NCBI GenBank assembly: GCA_040752855.1
Contig: JBFMHP010000007.1
Coordinates: forward strand, 1-64,000
Length of the DNA stretch: 64,000 nt
DNA from: JBFMHP01 sp040752855
GTDB lineage: Bacteria; Pseudomonadota; Gammaproteobacteria; RBG-16-57-12
Reading direction: 5' to 3'
Part shown: piece after piece, positions 7,259 to 15,795 of the stretch
How positions within the stretch are numbered: the first letter of the stretch is position 1
Layout: every line of letters starts with the position of its first letter
Translations under genes and position numbers: made by a program
Notes under the pieces: model-generated
Databases searched by the model: none
The model's input: only the letters and a program-made list of their open reading frames with translations
What the model was told of the DNA's origin: nothing

Positions 7259-8257
7259 ATGCAGGGCGTATCAGATTTGCTCAAGCCGCGCTTAGTCAAC
7301 GTTCAGTCTGTCAGCAAGAATGTCGCGAAGGTGACGCTCGAGCCCTTGGAGCGTGGCTTTGGTCACACCTTGGGCAACGCGCTGCGGCGTATCCTGTTAT
7401 CATCAATGTCCGGCGCCGCCGTGGTCGAGGCGGAAATCGACGGTGTGTTGCATGAGTACAGCACCATTGAAGGCGTAGAAGAGGATGTGATCGATATCCT
7501 TTTGAACCTGAAAGGGCTGGCGATTATCGTTCATGAAGGCGCGCAGGCGGAAATTTCCGTCAGCAAGAAGGGCGAAGGCCCGGTGACCGCGGCAGATTTC
7601 CAGCTCCCGCACAATGTGGAAATCGTCAACCCTGGGCATGTCATCGCCAATTTGACCAAGAACGGTCAGCTTAATATGCGTTTGAAAGTGGCCAAGGGCC
7701 GCGGCTACCAGCCTGCCGAGCAACTGCGTGAGGCTGACGAGTCGGATCGTCCCATCGGACGCTTGCTGTTGGACGCCTCTTTCAGCCCGGTGCGCCGAGT
7801 GACCTACGTGGTCGAGGCGGCACGTGTTGAACAGCGCACCAACCTGGACAAGTTGGTCATCGAGATGGAAACCAACGGCACGGTCGACCCCGAGAATGCG
7901 ATCCGTCAGGCGGCAACGATCCTGCAGGATCAGTTGTCATCGTTCGTGGATCTGAAGGCCATCGAGGCGGTCAAGCCGGTGAGCAAGGCGCCTGAGGTAG
8001 ATCCGATCCTGCTGCGCCCGGTTGATGATCTGGAGCTGACTGTTCGGTCGGCGAATTGCTTGAAGGCCGAAAATATCCATTTCATCGGCGATCTGGTGCA
8101 GCGCACCGAAGTGGAGCTGCTGAAAACGCCGAATCTCGGCAAGAAGTCGCTGACGGAAATCAAAACCGTTTTGGCGCAACGTGGCTTGACCCTGGGCATG
8201 CGCATCGATAATTGGCCGCCGGCCGGGTTTCATGAGCGTGAGAAGGCTTCGGCATAA
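7259..8257 (+). CDS. rpoA: DNA-directed RNA polymerase subunit alpha
   Basis: The alpha subunit dimerises to start RNA polymerase assembly, and its C-terminal domain contacts UP elements and activators. The N-terminal domain covers about residues 1-235 and the C-terminal domain about 248-330. The latter has RSANCLKAENIHFIGDLVQ, containing the DNA-contacting arginine (R265 in E. coli), and PNLGKKSLTEIK. The ATG at 7259 is preferred over 7253 because AAGAGG (7247-7252) is six bases away from it but touches the earlier one. The product is then 332 residues. Confidence 0.96.
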   Translation: MQGVSDLLKPRLVNVQSVSKNVAKVTLEPLERGFGHTLGNALRRILLSSMSGAAVVEAEIDGVLHEYSTIEGVEEDVIDILLNLKGLAIIVHEGAQAEISVSKKGEGPVTAADFQLPHNVEIVNPGHVIANLTKNGQLNMRLKVAKGRGYQPAEQLREADESDRPIGRLLLDASFSPVRRVTYVVEAARVEQRTNLDKLVIEMETNGTVDPENAIRQAATILQDQLSSFVDLKAIEAVKPVSKAPEVDPILLRPVDDLELTVRSANCLKAENIHFIGDLVQRTEVELLKTPNLGKKSLTEIKTVLAQRGLTLGMRIDNWPPAGFHEREKASA

Positions 8258-8297
8258 TTCGATAAGTTAGTCGTCAAGAAGATTTAAGGAAACAACC

Positions 8298-8705
8298 ATG
8301 CGTCATCGTAATTCAGGTAGACAGCTTAGCCGCAACAGCAGTCATCGGGCGGCCTTGCTAAACAATATGGCGGCTTCGCTGATCCGTCATGAGATGATCA
8401 AGACCACGGTTCCGAAGGCCAAGGAATTGCGCAAGGTTGCCGAGCCGCTGATCACGCTCGCCAAGAAGGACACGTTGGCCAATCGTCGTCAGGCGTTTTC
8501 CACCCTGCGTGACCGTGAACTGGTGCGCAAGCTGTTCGATGTGCTGGCGCCCCGCTATAAGGAGCGTCCCGGCGGCTACACGCGCATTTTGAAATGCGGT
8601 TTCCGCGATGGTGATTGTGCGCCGATGGCGTACATCGAGATGGTGGACCGTCCAGAGCCGGCAGCGGCTGAAGCAGCCCCGGCGGCTCCCAGCGCCGATG
8701 GCTGA
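8298..8705 (+). CDS. rplQ: 50S ribosomal protein L17
   Basis: L17 sits near the exit tunnel of the large subunit. The 135-residue product starts MRHRNSGRQLSRNSSHRAAL, the family signature. An alanine- and proline-rich tail (AAAEAAPAAPSADG) makes it slightly longer than the 127 residues of E. coli. A TTAAGGAAAC ribosome binding site precedes the ATG. It is the last gene of the alpha operon and is followed by a strong hairpin. Confidence 0.96.
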   Translation: MRHRNSGRQLSRNSSHRAALLNNMAASLIRHEMIKTTVPKAKELRKVAEPLITLAKKDTLANRRQAFSTLRDRELVRKLFDVLAPRYKERPGGYTRILKCGFRDGDCAPMAYIEMVDRPEPAAAEAAPAAPSADG

Positions 8706-8726
8706 TCGTCCCCGGTGCGGTTGATG

Positions 8727-8756
8727 ACTTGATGCCGGCTGAAGCCGGCATCAAGT
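8727..8756 (+). terminator. Hairpin ending the alpha operon
   Basis: A perfect 13-base stem pairs ACTTGATGCCGGC (8727-8739) with its complement (8744-8756) around a TGAA loop. There is no clear T tract after it (TATATAAG follows), so termination may be partial or the hairpin may protect the 3' end of the mRNA. Confidence 0.6.
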
Positions 8757-8777
8757 TATATAAGGCGCCAGATCACC

Positions 8778-8805
8778 TTGTTATTTTCCCGAGTTCAGGT
8801 AAGAT
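8778..8805 (+). promoter_or_regulatory. Candidate promoter of tRNA-Lys
   Basis: TTGTTA (8778-8783), a 16-base spacer and TAAGAT (8800-8805) precede the tRNA by 11 bases. The stretch just after the -10 box (ACGCGCG) is GC-rich, as is typical of stringently controlled stable RNA promoters. Confidence 0.45.
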
Positions 8806-8816
8806 ACGCGCGTTTC

Positions 8817-8892
8817 GGGCCGTTAGCTCAGTCGGTAGAGCAGCGGACTTTTAATCCGTTGGTCCTGCGTTCGAGTCGCAGACGGCCCACCA
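8817..8892 (+). tRNA. tRNA-Lys(UUU)
   Basis: The 76-base sequence folds as a cloverleaf. The acceptor arms GGGCCGT (8817-8823) and ACGGCCC (8882-8888) pair fully, the T arm contains GTTCGAGTC, and CCA is encoded at 8890-8892. The anticodon loop CUUUUAA has UUU at positions 34-36, which reads lysine AAA and AAG codons. It stands alone between the alpha operon and a strong terminator. Confidence 0.96.
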
Positions 8893-8898
8893 TATGCG

Positions 8899-8937
8899 AG
8901 ACCACTGCATGATCGCTGTGCAGTGGTCTTTTATTTT
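8899..8937 (+). terminator. Rho-independent terminator after tRNA-Lys
   Basis: An 11-base stem (AGACCACTGCA at 8899-8909 with its complement at 8919-8929) encloses a nine-base loop and is followed by TTTATTTT. This is a textbook intrinsic terminator seven bases after the tRNA. Confidence 0.85.
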
Positions 8938-8955
8938 GATGAGCTGCCCGCACGA

Positions 8956-9231
8956 TTAGTGATCGATTTTGGGGTGCTTCAATACAAAGTCGATCGCTTC
9001 TCCCACCGCGGCTTCTACGCTGGCGTACATGGCGACCTGTTGATCGGCAGTTAGATAAAATAGTGCGTCGACGTCGTGCTTGATATAGCGCGGTGGCAGT
9101 TTGTTGAGGGCGATGCAGGCGATGTCTTCGAGCTGAGAGGAGTCTACTTCAAGTCTCCGTGTCTGGATGGCTTTTTGCAGCTCATTGATCACCATCTTCT
9201 CATAGTAGTTGTGCACGGTTTCGAAAATCAT
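8956..9231 (-). CDS. ComFB-like protein (late competence development family)
   Basis: The 91-residue product shows the ComFB pattern: an N-terminal helix (TVHNYYEKMVINELQKAI), then DIACIALNKLPPRYIKHDVD (about residues 35-54), where ALNxLPPRY is the family hallmark. ComFB was named from the Bacillus comF operon, and relatives in cyanobacteria have been described as c-di-GMP receptors. The paired cysteines of the Bacillus protein are absent. The gene stands alone, convergent with tRNA-Lys and divergent from prfC, with an AGAAAGATG context at its start. Family assignment is fairly good; function here is unknown, and a signalling role linked to the diguanylate cyclase at 42529 is speculative. Confidence 0.75.
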   Translation of the reverse strand: MIFETVHNYYEKMVINELQKAIQTRRLEVDSSQLEDIACIALNKLPPRYIKHDVDALFYLTADQQVAMYASVEAAVGEAIDFVLKHPKIDH

Positions 9232-9338
9232 CTTTCTGGTCCTGTAATCAAAGGTTACGCGGCGTTGCCGCGATGGCGGGCATGACCATGGGTGTCATTG
9301 ATTTTAGGCCCTTAATTTGCGGTAAACGCGACGGTTGT

Positions 9339-9367
9339 TTGTTCCCATTCTTTCATTTCGGTAGAAT
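9339..9367 (+). promoter_or_regulatory. Candidate prfC promoter
   Basis: TTGTTC (9339-9344), a 17-base spacer and TAGAAT (9362-9367) lie 30 bases upstream of the prfC ATG in the gap between the divergent ComFB-like gene and prfC. The match is moderate and based on consensus only. Confidence 0.4.
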
Positions 9368-9396
9368 TCCCGTCGCCTTGAGCGGATCTGTAGACC

Positions 9397-10980
9397 ATGA
9401 GCAAACTGATTTCTGAGCTGGCGCGTCGCCGCACCTTCGCCATTATTTCCCATCCTGATGCGGGCAAGACCACCTTGACCGAAAAGCTGCTGTTGTTCGG
9501 GGGGGCGATTCAATTGGCCGGCACCGTCAAGGGGCGCAAGGCGGCACGGCACGCGACCTCGGATTGGATGGAACTGGAAAAGCAGCGCGGGATCTCCATC
9601 ACGACGTCCGTGATGCAATTCGAGCACAACGGCGCGGTGTTGAACCTGCTCGATACGCCGGGGCACGAGGATTTCTCGGAAGACACCTACCGTACCCTGA
9701 CGGCGGTCGACTCTGCGCTCATGGTGATCGATTGCGCCAAGGGTGTGGAGGAACGCACTATTAAGCTGATGGAGGTCTGCCGGCTGCGCGATACCCCGAT
9801 CATCACCTTCATCAACAAGCTCGATCGCGAAGGGCGCAGTCCAATTGAGTTGCTCGATGAGGTCGAAAGCGTTCTCAAGATTCGTTGCGCTCCGATTACC
9901 TGGCCGCTGGGGATGGGGAAGCGCTTTAAAGGGGTGTTCAACCTGTACACAAAGACCATCCATGTGTTCAGTCCCACGCACGGTGGGAAGATTCAGCAGG
10001 GCGTGGTCATTCAAGGTCTGGATAATCCGCAGATCGATGAGATGTTCGGTGCCGATATGGCGCAGGAGTTTCGCGACGAGGTGGAGTTGGTGCTCGGGGC
10101 GAGCCACGACTTCGATCTGGCCGCGTATCGCAGTGGCGAGCTGACGCCGGTGTTTTTCGGCTCGGCCATCAACAACTTCGGGATCAAGGAATTGCTGGAT
10201 GCCTTCGCCGAGTTTGCGCCGGCGCCGCAGCCGCGCCCGACCGAGACGCGCAGCGTGCAGCCGGATGAGGATAAGTTCACCGGCTTTGTGTTCAAGATCC
10301 AGGCCAATATGGACCCGGCGCATCGCGACCGCATCGCCTTCGTGCGGGTGTGTTCCGGCACGTTTTCCCAGGGGATGAAGCTGCGCCATGTGCGCATCGC
10401 GCGCGACATCAAGATCGGCAATGCCATCACCTTCATGGCCAGCGATCGCGAGCACGCCCAAGAGGCCTATCCGGGCGATATCATCGGATTTCACAATCAC
10501 GGCACGATCCAGATCGGTGATACCTTCTCCGAAGGCGAGACGCTGAAGTTCACCGGCATCCCACATTTTGCCCCGGAGCTGTTTCGCCGTGCGCGACTCA
10601 AGGACCCGCTGCGTATGAAGGCGCTGCAGAAGGGATTGGAGCAGCTGTGCGAGGAGGGGGCGTCACAATTGTTCCGGCCGCTGCTGAACAATGATCTCAT
10701 CGTCGGCGCAGTCGGCGTGCTGCAATTTGATGTGGTCGTGCATCGGCTCAAGGATGAATATAATGTCGAGTGTCTGTTCGAGCCGGTCAACGTCGCGACA
10801 GTGCGTTGGGTGAGCGGTGACGATGCGAAAAAGCTCGAAGAGTTCAAGAAAAAGGCCGGTGATAATCTCGCGCTGGATGGAGGCGGCAATCTCGCCTATA
10901 TCGCGCCGACCCGTGTTAATCTCGAGCTGACGATGGAGCGCTGGCCGGACATCAAGTTCCACGCCACACGCGAACATTAA
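9397..10980 (+). CDS. prfC: Peptide chain release factor 3
   Basis: RF3 is a translational GTPase that removes RF1 and RF2 from the ribosome after peptide release. The 527-residue product has the P-loop HPDAGKTT (19-26), the G3 motif DTPGH (86-90) and the G4 motif NKLD (140-143), followed by the RF3-specific domains 2 and 3. Length matches the family (529 in E. coli). In elongation factor G this P-loop region and the C-terminal domains differ clearly, so RF3 is secure. A separate promoter candidate lies upstream. Confidence 0.97.
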   Translation: MSKLISELARRRTFAIISHPDAGKTTLTEKLLLFGGAIQLAGTVKGRKAARHATSDWMELEKQRGISITTSVMQFEHNGAVLNLLDTPGHEDFSEDTYRTLTAVDSALMVIDCAKGVEERTIKLMEVCRLRDTPIITFINKLDREGRSPIELLDEVESVLKIRCAPITWPLGMGKRFKGVFNLYTKTIHVFSPTHGGKIQQGVVIQGLDNPQIDEMFGADMAQEFRDEVELVLGASHDFDLAAYRSGELTPVFFGSAINNFGIKELLDAFAEFAPAPQPRPTETRSVQPDEDKFTGFVFKIQANMDPAHRDRIAFVRVCSGTFSQGMKLRHVRIARDIKIGNAITFMASDREHAQEAYPGDIIGFHNHGTIQIGDTFSEGETLKFTGIPHFAPELFRRARLKDPLRMKALQKGLEQLCEEGASQLFRPLLNNDLIVGAVGVLQFDVVVHRLKDEYNVECLFEPVNVATVRWVSGDDAKKLEEFKKKAGDNLALDGGGNLAYIAPTRVNLELTMERWPDIKFHATREH

Positions 10981-11008
10981 GCATTAACCTCTTTATTTAG
11001 GTGCCGCG

Positions 11009-11296
11009 ATGAAGCCTCGGATCATTCTCTATTCGATCTTTATTTTGACCATGATTCCGGTCTGGGCGGTGACCACGCAGTATCTGCGCCTGACCGCCAG
11101 CGTGGACCCGCAGGTCAATAGGCAGCTGGTGGAATCGATCGCGATGCTGGGGATGTTTTCCTGGCCGCTGTGGCTGGGCGTGCTGGGATATGCGCTGGTG
11201 ATGTGGCGGCACTTCAAGTGGTTTGAGGTCGCAGGCGCGGCGCTGCCGATGGTGTATTTCCTGACCCTCTACACGATTGTCCTGACCGGGCGATGA
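11009..11296 (+). CDS. Small three-pass membrane protein, function unknown
   Basis: I do not recognise this 95-residue protein. Three hydrophobic helices are visible at about residues 5-24, 40-65 and 76-92. A short polar loop (RLTASVDPQVNRQLVES) lies between the first two, and RHFKWFE between the second and third. It starts 28 bases after prfC on the same strand, so the two may share a transcript, and is followed by a hairpin terminator. Codon use looks like that of its neighbours, which favours a real gene. Confidence 0.65.
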   Translation: MKPRIILYSIFILTMIPVWAVTTQYLRLTASVDPQVNRQLVESIAMLGMFSWPLWLGVLGYALVMWRHFKWFEVAGAALPMVYFLTLYTIVLTGR

Positions 11297-11317
11297 GCCG
11301 CGCGAAGCGATGATGCT

Positions 11318-11356
11318 AAAGGGAACGGGCCGTGAGCGCGCTCCCTTTTGCGTTTT
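11318..11356 (+). terminator. Terminator between the small membrane gene and ugd
   Basis: AAAGGGA (11318-11324) pairs with TCCCTTT (11342-11348) and is followed by TGCGTTTTTT. It lies between convergent genes and could also slow transcription from the ugd side, although the T tract is better on the plus strand. Confidence 0.6.
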
Positions 11357-12679
11357 TTACGGCCGTCCGATTGCGTAATACCGGATGCCGATTTCGCGCA
11401 TGCGCGCCGGGTCGTAGATGTTGCGACCATCGAAGATCACCGGCGTCTTCAGCTTGGACTTGATCCGGTCGAAATCGGGGCTGCGGAAGTGCAGCCATTC
11501 GGTGACGACTGCCAGCGCATCGGCGCCTTCCAGTGCGGCCTCCGGGCTGTTGCAGAGTTTCAGGTCAGCGCGCTTGCCGTAGATACGCTCACATTCATGC
11601 GCGGCCTCCGGGTCGTAGGCCTGTACCTTGGCGCCGGCTTCCCAGAGCGCCTCCATCAAGGCGCGGCTCGAGGCCTCACGCATGTCGTCGGTGTTTGGCT
11701 TGAAGGCCAGCCCCCAGACTGCGAAGGTCTTGCCCTTGATCTGGCCGGCGAAGTGTTTATTGATCTTTTCGAACAGGACCATCTTCTGACGGTCGTTGAC
11801 CGCTTCGACGGCGCGCAGCAGTTCGGCGTTATAGCCGATCTCACGCGCGGTGCGCTCCAGCGCCTGCACGTCCTTGGGGAAGCACGAGCCGCCGTAGCCG
11901 CAGCCCGGATAGATGAAGTGATAGCCGATGCGCGGGTCGGAGCCGATGCCTAAACGCACCATTTCGATATCAGCGCCGAGTTTTTCCGCCATGTTGGCCA
12001 GCTCGTTCATGAAGCTGATCTTGGTGGCGAGCATGGCGTTGGCGGCGTACTTGGTCAGTTCGGCGGAGCGGATGTCCATGGCCACCAGGCGGTCGCGGTT
12101 GCGATTGAACGGGGCGTAGAGCGCGCGCAGCAGCTCCGTGGTGCGCGGATTGTCGGTGCCGACCACGATGCGGTCGGGTTTCATGAAATCGTCGATGGCC
12201 GCGCCTTCTTTCAGGAATTCGGGATTGGAGACGACATCGAATTCCACGCTGGCCCCGCGCGCGGCGAGCGTTTCCTTGATCTTGCCCTTGACCTTGTCGG
12301 CGGTGCCCACCGGCACGGTGGATTTGTCGACCACCACGCGATACTCGTTCATGTGTTCGCCGATGCTCTTGGCGACGGCCAGTACGTATTTGAGATCGGC
12401 CGAGCCGTCTTCATCGGGCGGCGTGCCCACGGCGATGAACTGGAACAGCCCGTGTGCCACCCCTTGCACCACGTCGGTGGTGAATTTCAGGCGTCCGGCG
12501 GCGGCATTGCGCAGCACCATGTCTTCCAGGCCCGGTTCGTAGATCGGGATCTTGCCGTCATTGAGCATGGCGATCTTGCGCTCGTCGATGTCGACGCAGA
12601 CGACATCGTTGCCGACCTCGGCCAGGCAGGTGCCGGTGACGAGTCCTACATAGCCTGATCCAAAAACCGTGACTTTCAT
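11357..12679 (-). CDS. ugd: UDP-glucose 6-dehydrogenase
   Basis: The enzyme oxidises UDP-glucose twice with NAD+ to UDP-glucuronate, a precursor for capsule, lipopolysaccharide and exopolysaccharide. The 440-residue product opens with the NAD-binding MKVTVFGSGYVGLVTG (GxGxxG at 7-12). It has the catalytic cysteine at about 266 in GYGGSCFPKD and the C-terminal UDP-binding domain. Ten residues of possible N-terminal extension are rejected because GGAGAAGGAG lies just upstream of the internal ATG at 12679. No polysaccharide genes are adjacent. Confidence 0.95.
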   Translation of the reverse strand: MKVTVFGSGYVGLVTGTCLAEVGNDVVCVDIDERKIAMLNDGKIPIYEPGLEDMVLRNAAAGRLKFTTDVVQGVAHGLFQFIAVGTPPDEDGSADLKYVLAVAKSIGEHMNEYRVVVDKSTVPVGTADKVKGKIKETLAARGASVEFDVVSNPEFLKEGAAIDDFMKPDRIVVGTDNPRTTELLRALYAPFNRNRDRLVAMDIRSAELTKYAANAMLATKISFMNELANMAEKLGADIEMVRLGIGSDPRIGYHFIYPGCGYGGSCFPKDVQALERTAREIGYNAELLRAVEAVNDRQKMVLFEKINKHFAGQIKGKTFAVWGLAFKPNTDDMREASSRALMEALWEAGAKVQAYDPEAAHECERIYGKRADLKLCNSPEAALEGADALAVVTEWLHFRSPDFDRIKSKLKTPVIFDGRNIYDPARMREIGIRYYAIGRP

Positions 12680-12892
12680 GATAACTCCTTCTCCAAATAT
12701 TGTGCGCAACCAGGGTGGCGCGGCTGTTTTTGTTGGCGCTGGTGTGCAACTTCGCTAGAGCCTGAGCGCAATTATATCAGCAAAGCCCTGCGTGGCCACA
12801 CGCGCCCCGCGAAAAGTCAGTCTTGCCCGGGCTTGGCGCTCGGATTAGAGTGGCGGGACACCTGCGCGCGAACCGCGGAGAATGTCCAACCC

Positions 12893-14071
12893 ATGAGCAA
12901 GCCTGCAACGATGAATTCGAAACTCCCCACCCTGATGGAAATGCTCGCCCAGCTGATCGCCACGCCTTCGATGAGCAGTGTCAGCCCTGAGTTTGATACT
13001 TCCAACCGCCCGGTCATCGATCTGCTGGCGCAGTGGTTGTCGGCCATGGGCTTCAAGGTCGAGATCCTGCCGATACCGGCGCAGCCGCACAAGGCCAACC
13101 TCCTCGCGACCCTGGGGGAGATCCGCCCCGGGAGTCAAGGGCTGATGCTGGCGGGGCATACCGATACCGTGCCTTACGATGCGCACCGCTGGCGCTATGA
13201 TCCTTTCGTGCTCACCGAGCGCGAGGGCCGGCTGTACGGCCTGGGTACCTGCGACATGAAAAGCTTTTTCGCGCTGGCGATCGAGGCGATGAAGAGTTTT
13301 CAGGCCAAGGATCTCAAACATCCGGTGGTGATTCTGGCTACAGCCGATGAAGAGAGTTCCATGGATGGGGCGAAGCTGATGGTCGATCTGGGCTGCCCTT
13401 ATGTGAAGCACGCGGTCGTCGGGGAGCCCACGGGGCTCAAGCCCGTCAATGCGCACAAGGGCATCATGATGGAAGCGATCCGGCTGAAGGGGAAAAGCGG
13501 TCATTCCAGCAACCCGGCGCTGGGGATCAACGCCATCGAGGTCATGCGCGATGTGATCACGGAGATGCTCACCTGGCGTGATGAATTGCAGGCCCGTTAC
13601 CGCGATTCCCGGTTCAACGTGCCGTATCCGACCTTGAATCTCGGCCACATCTTCGGCGGCGACAATCCCAATCGCATCTGCGGCGAATGCGAACTGCATT
13701 TCGATCTGCGGGCGCTGCCGGGCATGGAGCTCGACGAGCTGCGCGGGATACTGAGAAAGCGCGTCGAGCGCGCCGTGGCTGGTTCAGGGGTGGAACTTGA
13801 GATTTTCTCCCTGATCGACGGCACTGCGCCGATGCTCACGCCCGAGGGCTCACCCATCGTGCATGCCTGTGAGCACTACAGCGGCGCATGCGCACACGCG
13901 GTGGCCTTCTGCACCGAGGCCCCTTACCTGGCGGCCATCGGCATTCAGCCCGTGGTGATGGGGCCGGGCGAGATAGCCCAGGCGCATCAGCCCGACGAAT
14001 TCATCTCCGTCTCGCAGTTGCAGCCGAGCGTGGACCTCATCAAAAATCTGGTCCGGCATTTCTGCTGCTGA
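12893..14071 (+). CDS. argE: Acetylornithine deacetylase (M20 family)
   Basis: ArgE removes the acetyl group from N-acetylornithine in arginine biosynthesis. The 392-residue product is an M20 metallopeptidase-fold protein. Metal ligands are visible at H89 and D91 (AGHTDTVP), D121 (GTCDMKS) and E153/E154 (ADEESS), with a late histidine near AQAHQPDEF. The GHTDTVPYD and GEPTGLKPVNAHKG segments fit ArgE better than DapE or CPG2. The start MSKPATMN follows GGAG (12877-12880), a slightly long spacing. A later ATG at 12911 is possible. argA lies separately at 51277. Confidence 0.88.
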   Translation: MSKPATMNSKLPTLMEMLAQLIATPSMSSVSPEFDTSNRPVIDLLAQWLSAMGFKVEILPIPAQPHKANLLATLGEIRPGSQGLMLAGHTDTVPYDAHRWRYDPFVLTEREGRLYGLGTCDMKSFFALAIEAMKSFQAKDLKHPVVILATADEESSMDGAKLMVDLGCPYVKHAVVGEPTGLKPVNAHKGIMMEAIRLKGKSGHSSNPALGINAIEVMRDVITEMLTWRDELQARYRDSRFNVPYPTLNLGHIFGGDNPNRICGECELHFDLRALPGMELDELRGILRKRVERAVAGSGVELEIFSLIDGTAPMLTPEGSPIVHACEHYSGACAHAVAFCTEAPYLAAIGIQPVVMGPGEIAQAHQPDEFISVSQLQPSVDLIKNLVRHFCC

Positions 14072-14128
14072 AGAGCGAGCGTGATTTAGGCGAATCAGTG
14101 GATAGGTGTTATGGGGGGATGAAATAAA

Positions 14129-14205
14129 TGGTCGGAGTGAGAGGATTCGAACCTCCGGCCCCTGCCTCCCGAAAGCAGTGCTCTACCAGGCTGAGCTACA
14201 CTCCG
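14129..14205 (-). tRNA. tRNA-Pro(CGG)
   Basis: Read on the minus strand, the 77-base sequence has paired acceptor arms CGGAGTG (14199-14205) and CACTCCG (14133-14139), then ACCA. The T arm contains GGTTCGAATCC. The anticodon loop UUCGGGA has CGG at positions 34-36, which reads CCG proline codons. It begins 25 bases after the ispB stop codon on the same strand and may be processed from the same transcript. Confidence 0.96.
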
Positions 14206-14230
14206 AATGAACGGTCGATCTATTAGCGGG

Positions 14231-15235
14231 TTAGTATTTGCGATCGACACAAAAACGTAGCAAATCTTCCAGGGCGCTACGATACGTTGAGGCGGGGATA
14301 AATTGCAAGGATTTCTTTGCGATTTCTGCTTCGCGTTCGGCAATCTTGGCGGTATAGGCGATCGCATTGGTCGCCGCGAGGGCTTCCTTGACCGCCGCGA
14401 TGTTCTCCAGCCCGCCTTCTTGGATGGCCTTGCGGATCAGTTGCGCCTGTTCGGGCGTGCCGGTGCGCATGGCGTAGATCAGCGGCAGGGTGGGCTTGCC
14501 TTCGGCGAGGTCGTCGCCGATGTTCTTGCCCATCTCTTCCGGGGCGGCGCTGTAATCGAGCACGTCATCGACCAGTTGGTAGGCGATCCCCAGGCGCAGG
14601 CCGAATTCGGCCATGGCATCCTCGATCTCGCGCGGGGTGTTGGCGACCACCGCCCCCAGGCGTGCGGCGGCCTCGAAGAGTTTAGCCGTCTTGCAGCGAT
14701 TGACGGCCATGTAGCTTTCTTCGGTGGTATCGGGATTGCCGGCGTTGAGCAGTTGCAGGACCTCGCCTTCGGCGATGGTGTTGGTGGTCTCGGACAGGAT
14801 GTCCATCACGCGCATATTGTCCAGCGCCACCATCATCTGGAAGGCGCGGGAATAGAGGAAATCGCCCACCAGCACGCTGGCCTGATTGCCCCAGATGGCG
14901 TTGGCGGTTTCATTGCCGCGGCGCAGCAGGGAGCCGTCCACCACATCGTCGTGCAGCAGGGTGGCGGTGTGGATGAACTCGATGATCGCGGCCAGATCGA
15001 TATGTTGCGCGCCCTGATAGTTCAAGGCCTTGGCGCTGAGCAGCACCAGCATGGGCCGCAGTCGTTTGCCGCCGCTGTTGACGATGTAGTGACTCAATTG
15101 ATTGATGAGGTCGACCTGGGAATGCAGTCGCTGTTGGATCAGGCGATCGACCGCCTGGCGCTCGTCGCCGATCAATTGCTGGATCTCGGCGAATTCGAGA
15201 CTCCGGCAGCTTTTGGGGGGTGAAACGGTAGGCAT
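14231..15235 (-). CDS. ispB: Octaprenyl diphosphate synthase (long-chain polyprenyl synthase)
   Basis: The enzyme adds isopentenyl units to farnesyl diphosphate to make the side chain of ubiquinone or menaquinone. The 334-residue product has both aspartate-rich motifs, HDDVVD (95-100) and VDDVLDY (222-228), and the GGKRLRP segment (55-61). Its position opposite rplU-rpmA, sharing a divergent intergenic region, is the usual proteobacterial arrangement. Exact chain length cannot be told from sequence by eye. Confidence 0.93.
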   Translation of the reverse strand: MPTVSPPKSCRSLEFAEIQQLIGDERQAVDRLIQQRLHSQVDLINQLSHYIVNSGGKRLRPMLVLLSAKALNYQGAQHIDLAAIIEFIHTATLLHDDVVDGSLLRRGNETANAIWGNQASVLVGDFLYSRAFQMMVALDNMRVMDILSETTNTIAEGEVLQLLNAGNPDTTEESYMAVNRCKTAKLFEAAARLGAVVANTPREIEDAMAEFGLRLGIAYQLVDDVLDYSAAPEEMGKNIGDDLAEGKPTLPLIYAMRTGTPEQAQLIRKAIQEGGLENIAAVKEALAATNAIAYTAKIAEREAEIAKKSLQFIPASTYRSALEDLLRFCVDRKY

Positions 15236-15354
15236 GATTAAGATATGCGAGCGTCTGGCCTGAAATTTTGCAACAATCTACCCCGGCTTGGCCTGCGATG
15301 CAATCATTTCGCAGTTCCTTGTGCTATTTGTTGGGATAAAGGCACGGAAAAGAT

Positions 15355-15383
15355 TTGACCTGCGGGCCCTTGATCATTAAAAT
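15355..15383 (+). promoter_or_regulatory. rplU-rpmA promoter
   Basis: TTGACC (15355-15360), a 17-base spacer and TAAAAT (15378-15383) form a strong sigma70 promoter 75 bases upstream of rplU in the divergent ispB/rplU gap. The remainder of this gap (15236-15457) shows no other gene. Confidence 0.65.
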
Positions 15384-15457
15384 CTCGCATCTTCCAAATG
15401 TGGTTGAGATTTCATTGTGCTTGCCTTCGGGCGGGTACCGAGCTGGAGATTCTGAGT

Positions 15458-15772
15458 ATGTACGCTGTTATCAAGACAGGCGGAAAGCAATATAAAGTTG
15501 AAGAAGGTCAATCCCTTAAGGTTGAAAAGCTGCCGGCCGAAGTGGGCGGAACCGTCGTGTTCGATGAGGTGCTCATGGTGGCCAATGGGGATGATATCAA
15601 GGTAGGCGCTCCCCGTCTGAAGGGCGGCAAGGTTACCGCGACGGTCACCAACCATGGTCGTGGTGAGAAGGTCCTGATCGTGAAATTCCGCCGCCGCAAG
15701 CACTATCGCAAGCAGGCCGGACATCGCCAGGACTATACAGAAGTCAAAATCACCGGTATTTCTGCCGGCTGA
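15458..15772 (+). CDS. rplU: 50S ribosomal protein L21
   Basis: L21 binds domain I of 23S rRNA. The 104-residue product begins MYAVIKTGGKQYKVEEG and contains KFRRRKHYRKQAGHRQDYTEVKI, the family signature, here given only as a description of the region about residues 73-96. An upstream in-frame ATG at 15398 would add 20 residues foreign to L21. The internal start follows AGCTGGAGATTCTGAGT. It leads the rplU-rpmA-obgE cluster. Confidence 0.96.
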   Translation: MYAVIKTGGKQYKVEEGQSLKVEKLPAEVGGTVVFDEVLMVANGDDIKVGAPRLKGGKVTATVTNHGRGEKVLIVKFRRRKHYRKQAGHRQDYTEVKITGISAG

Positions 15773-15795
15773 TAATCGCATAAGAGGTATTTGCA

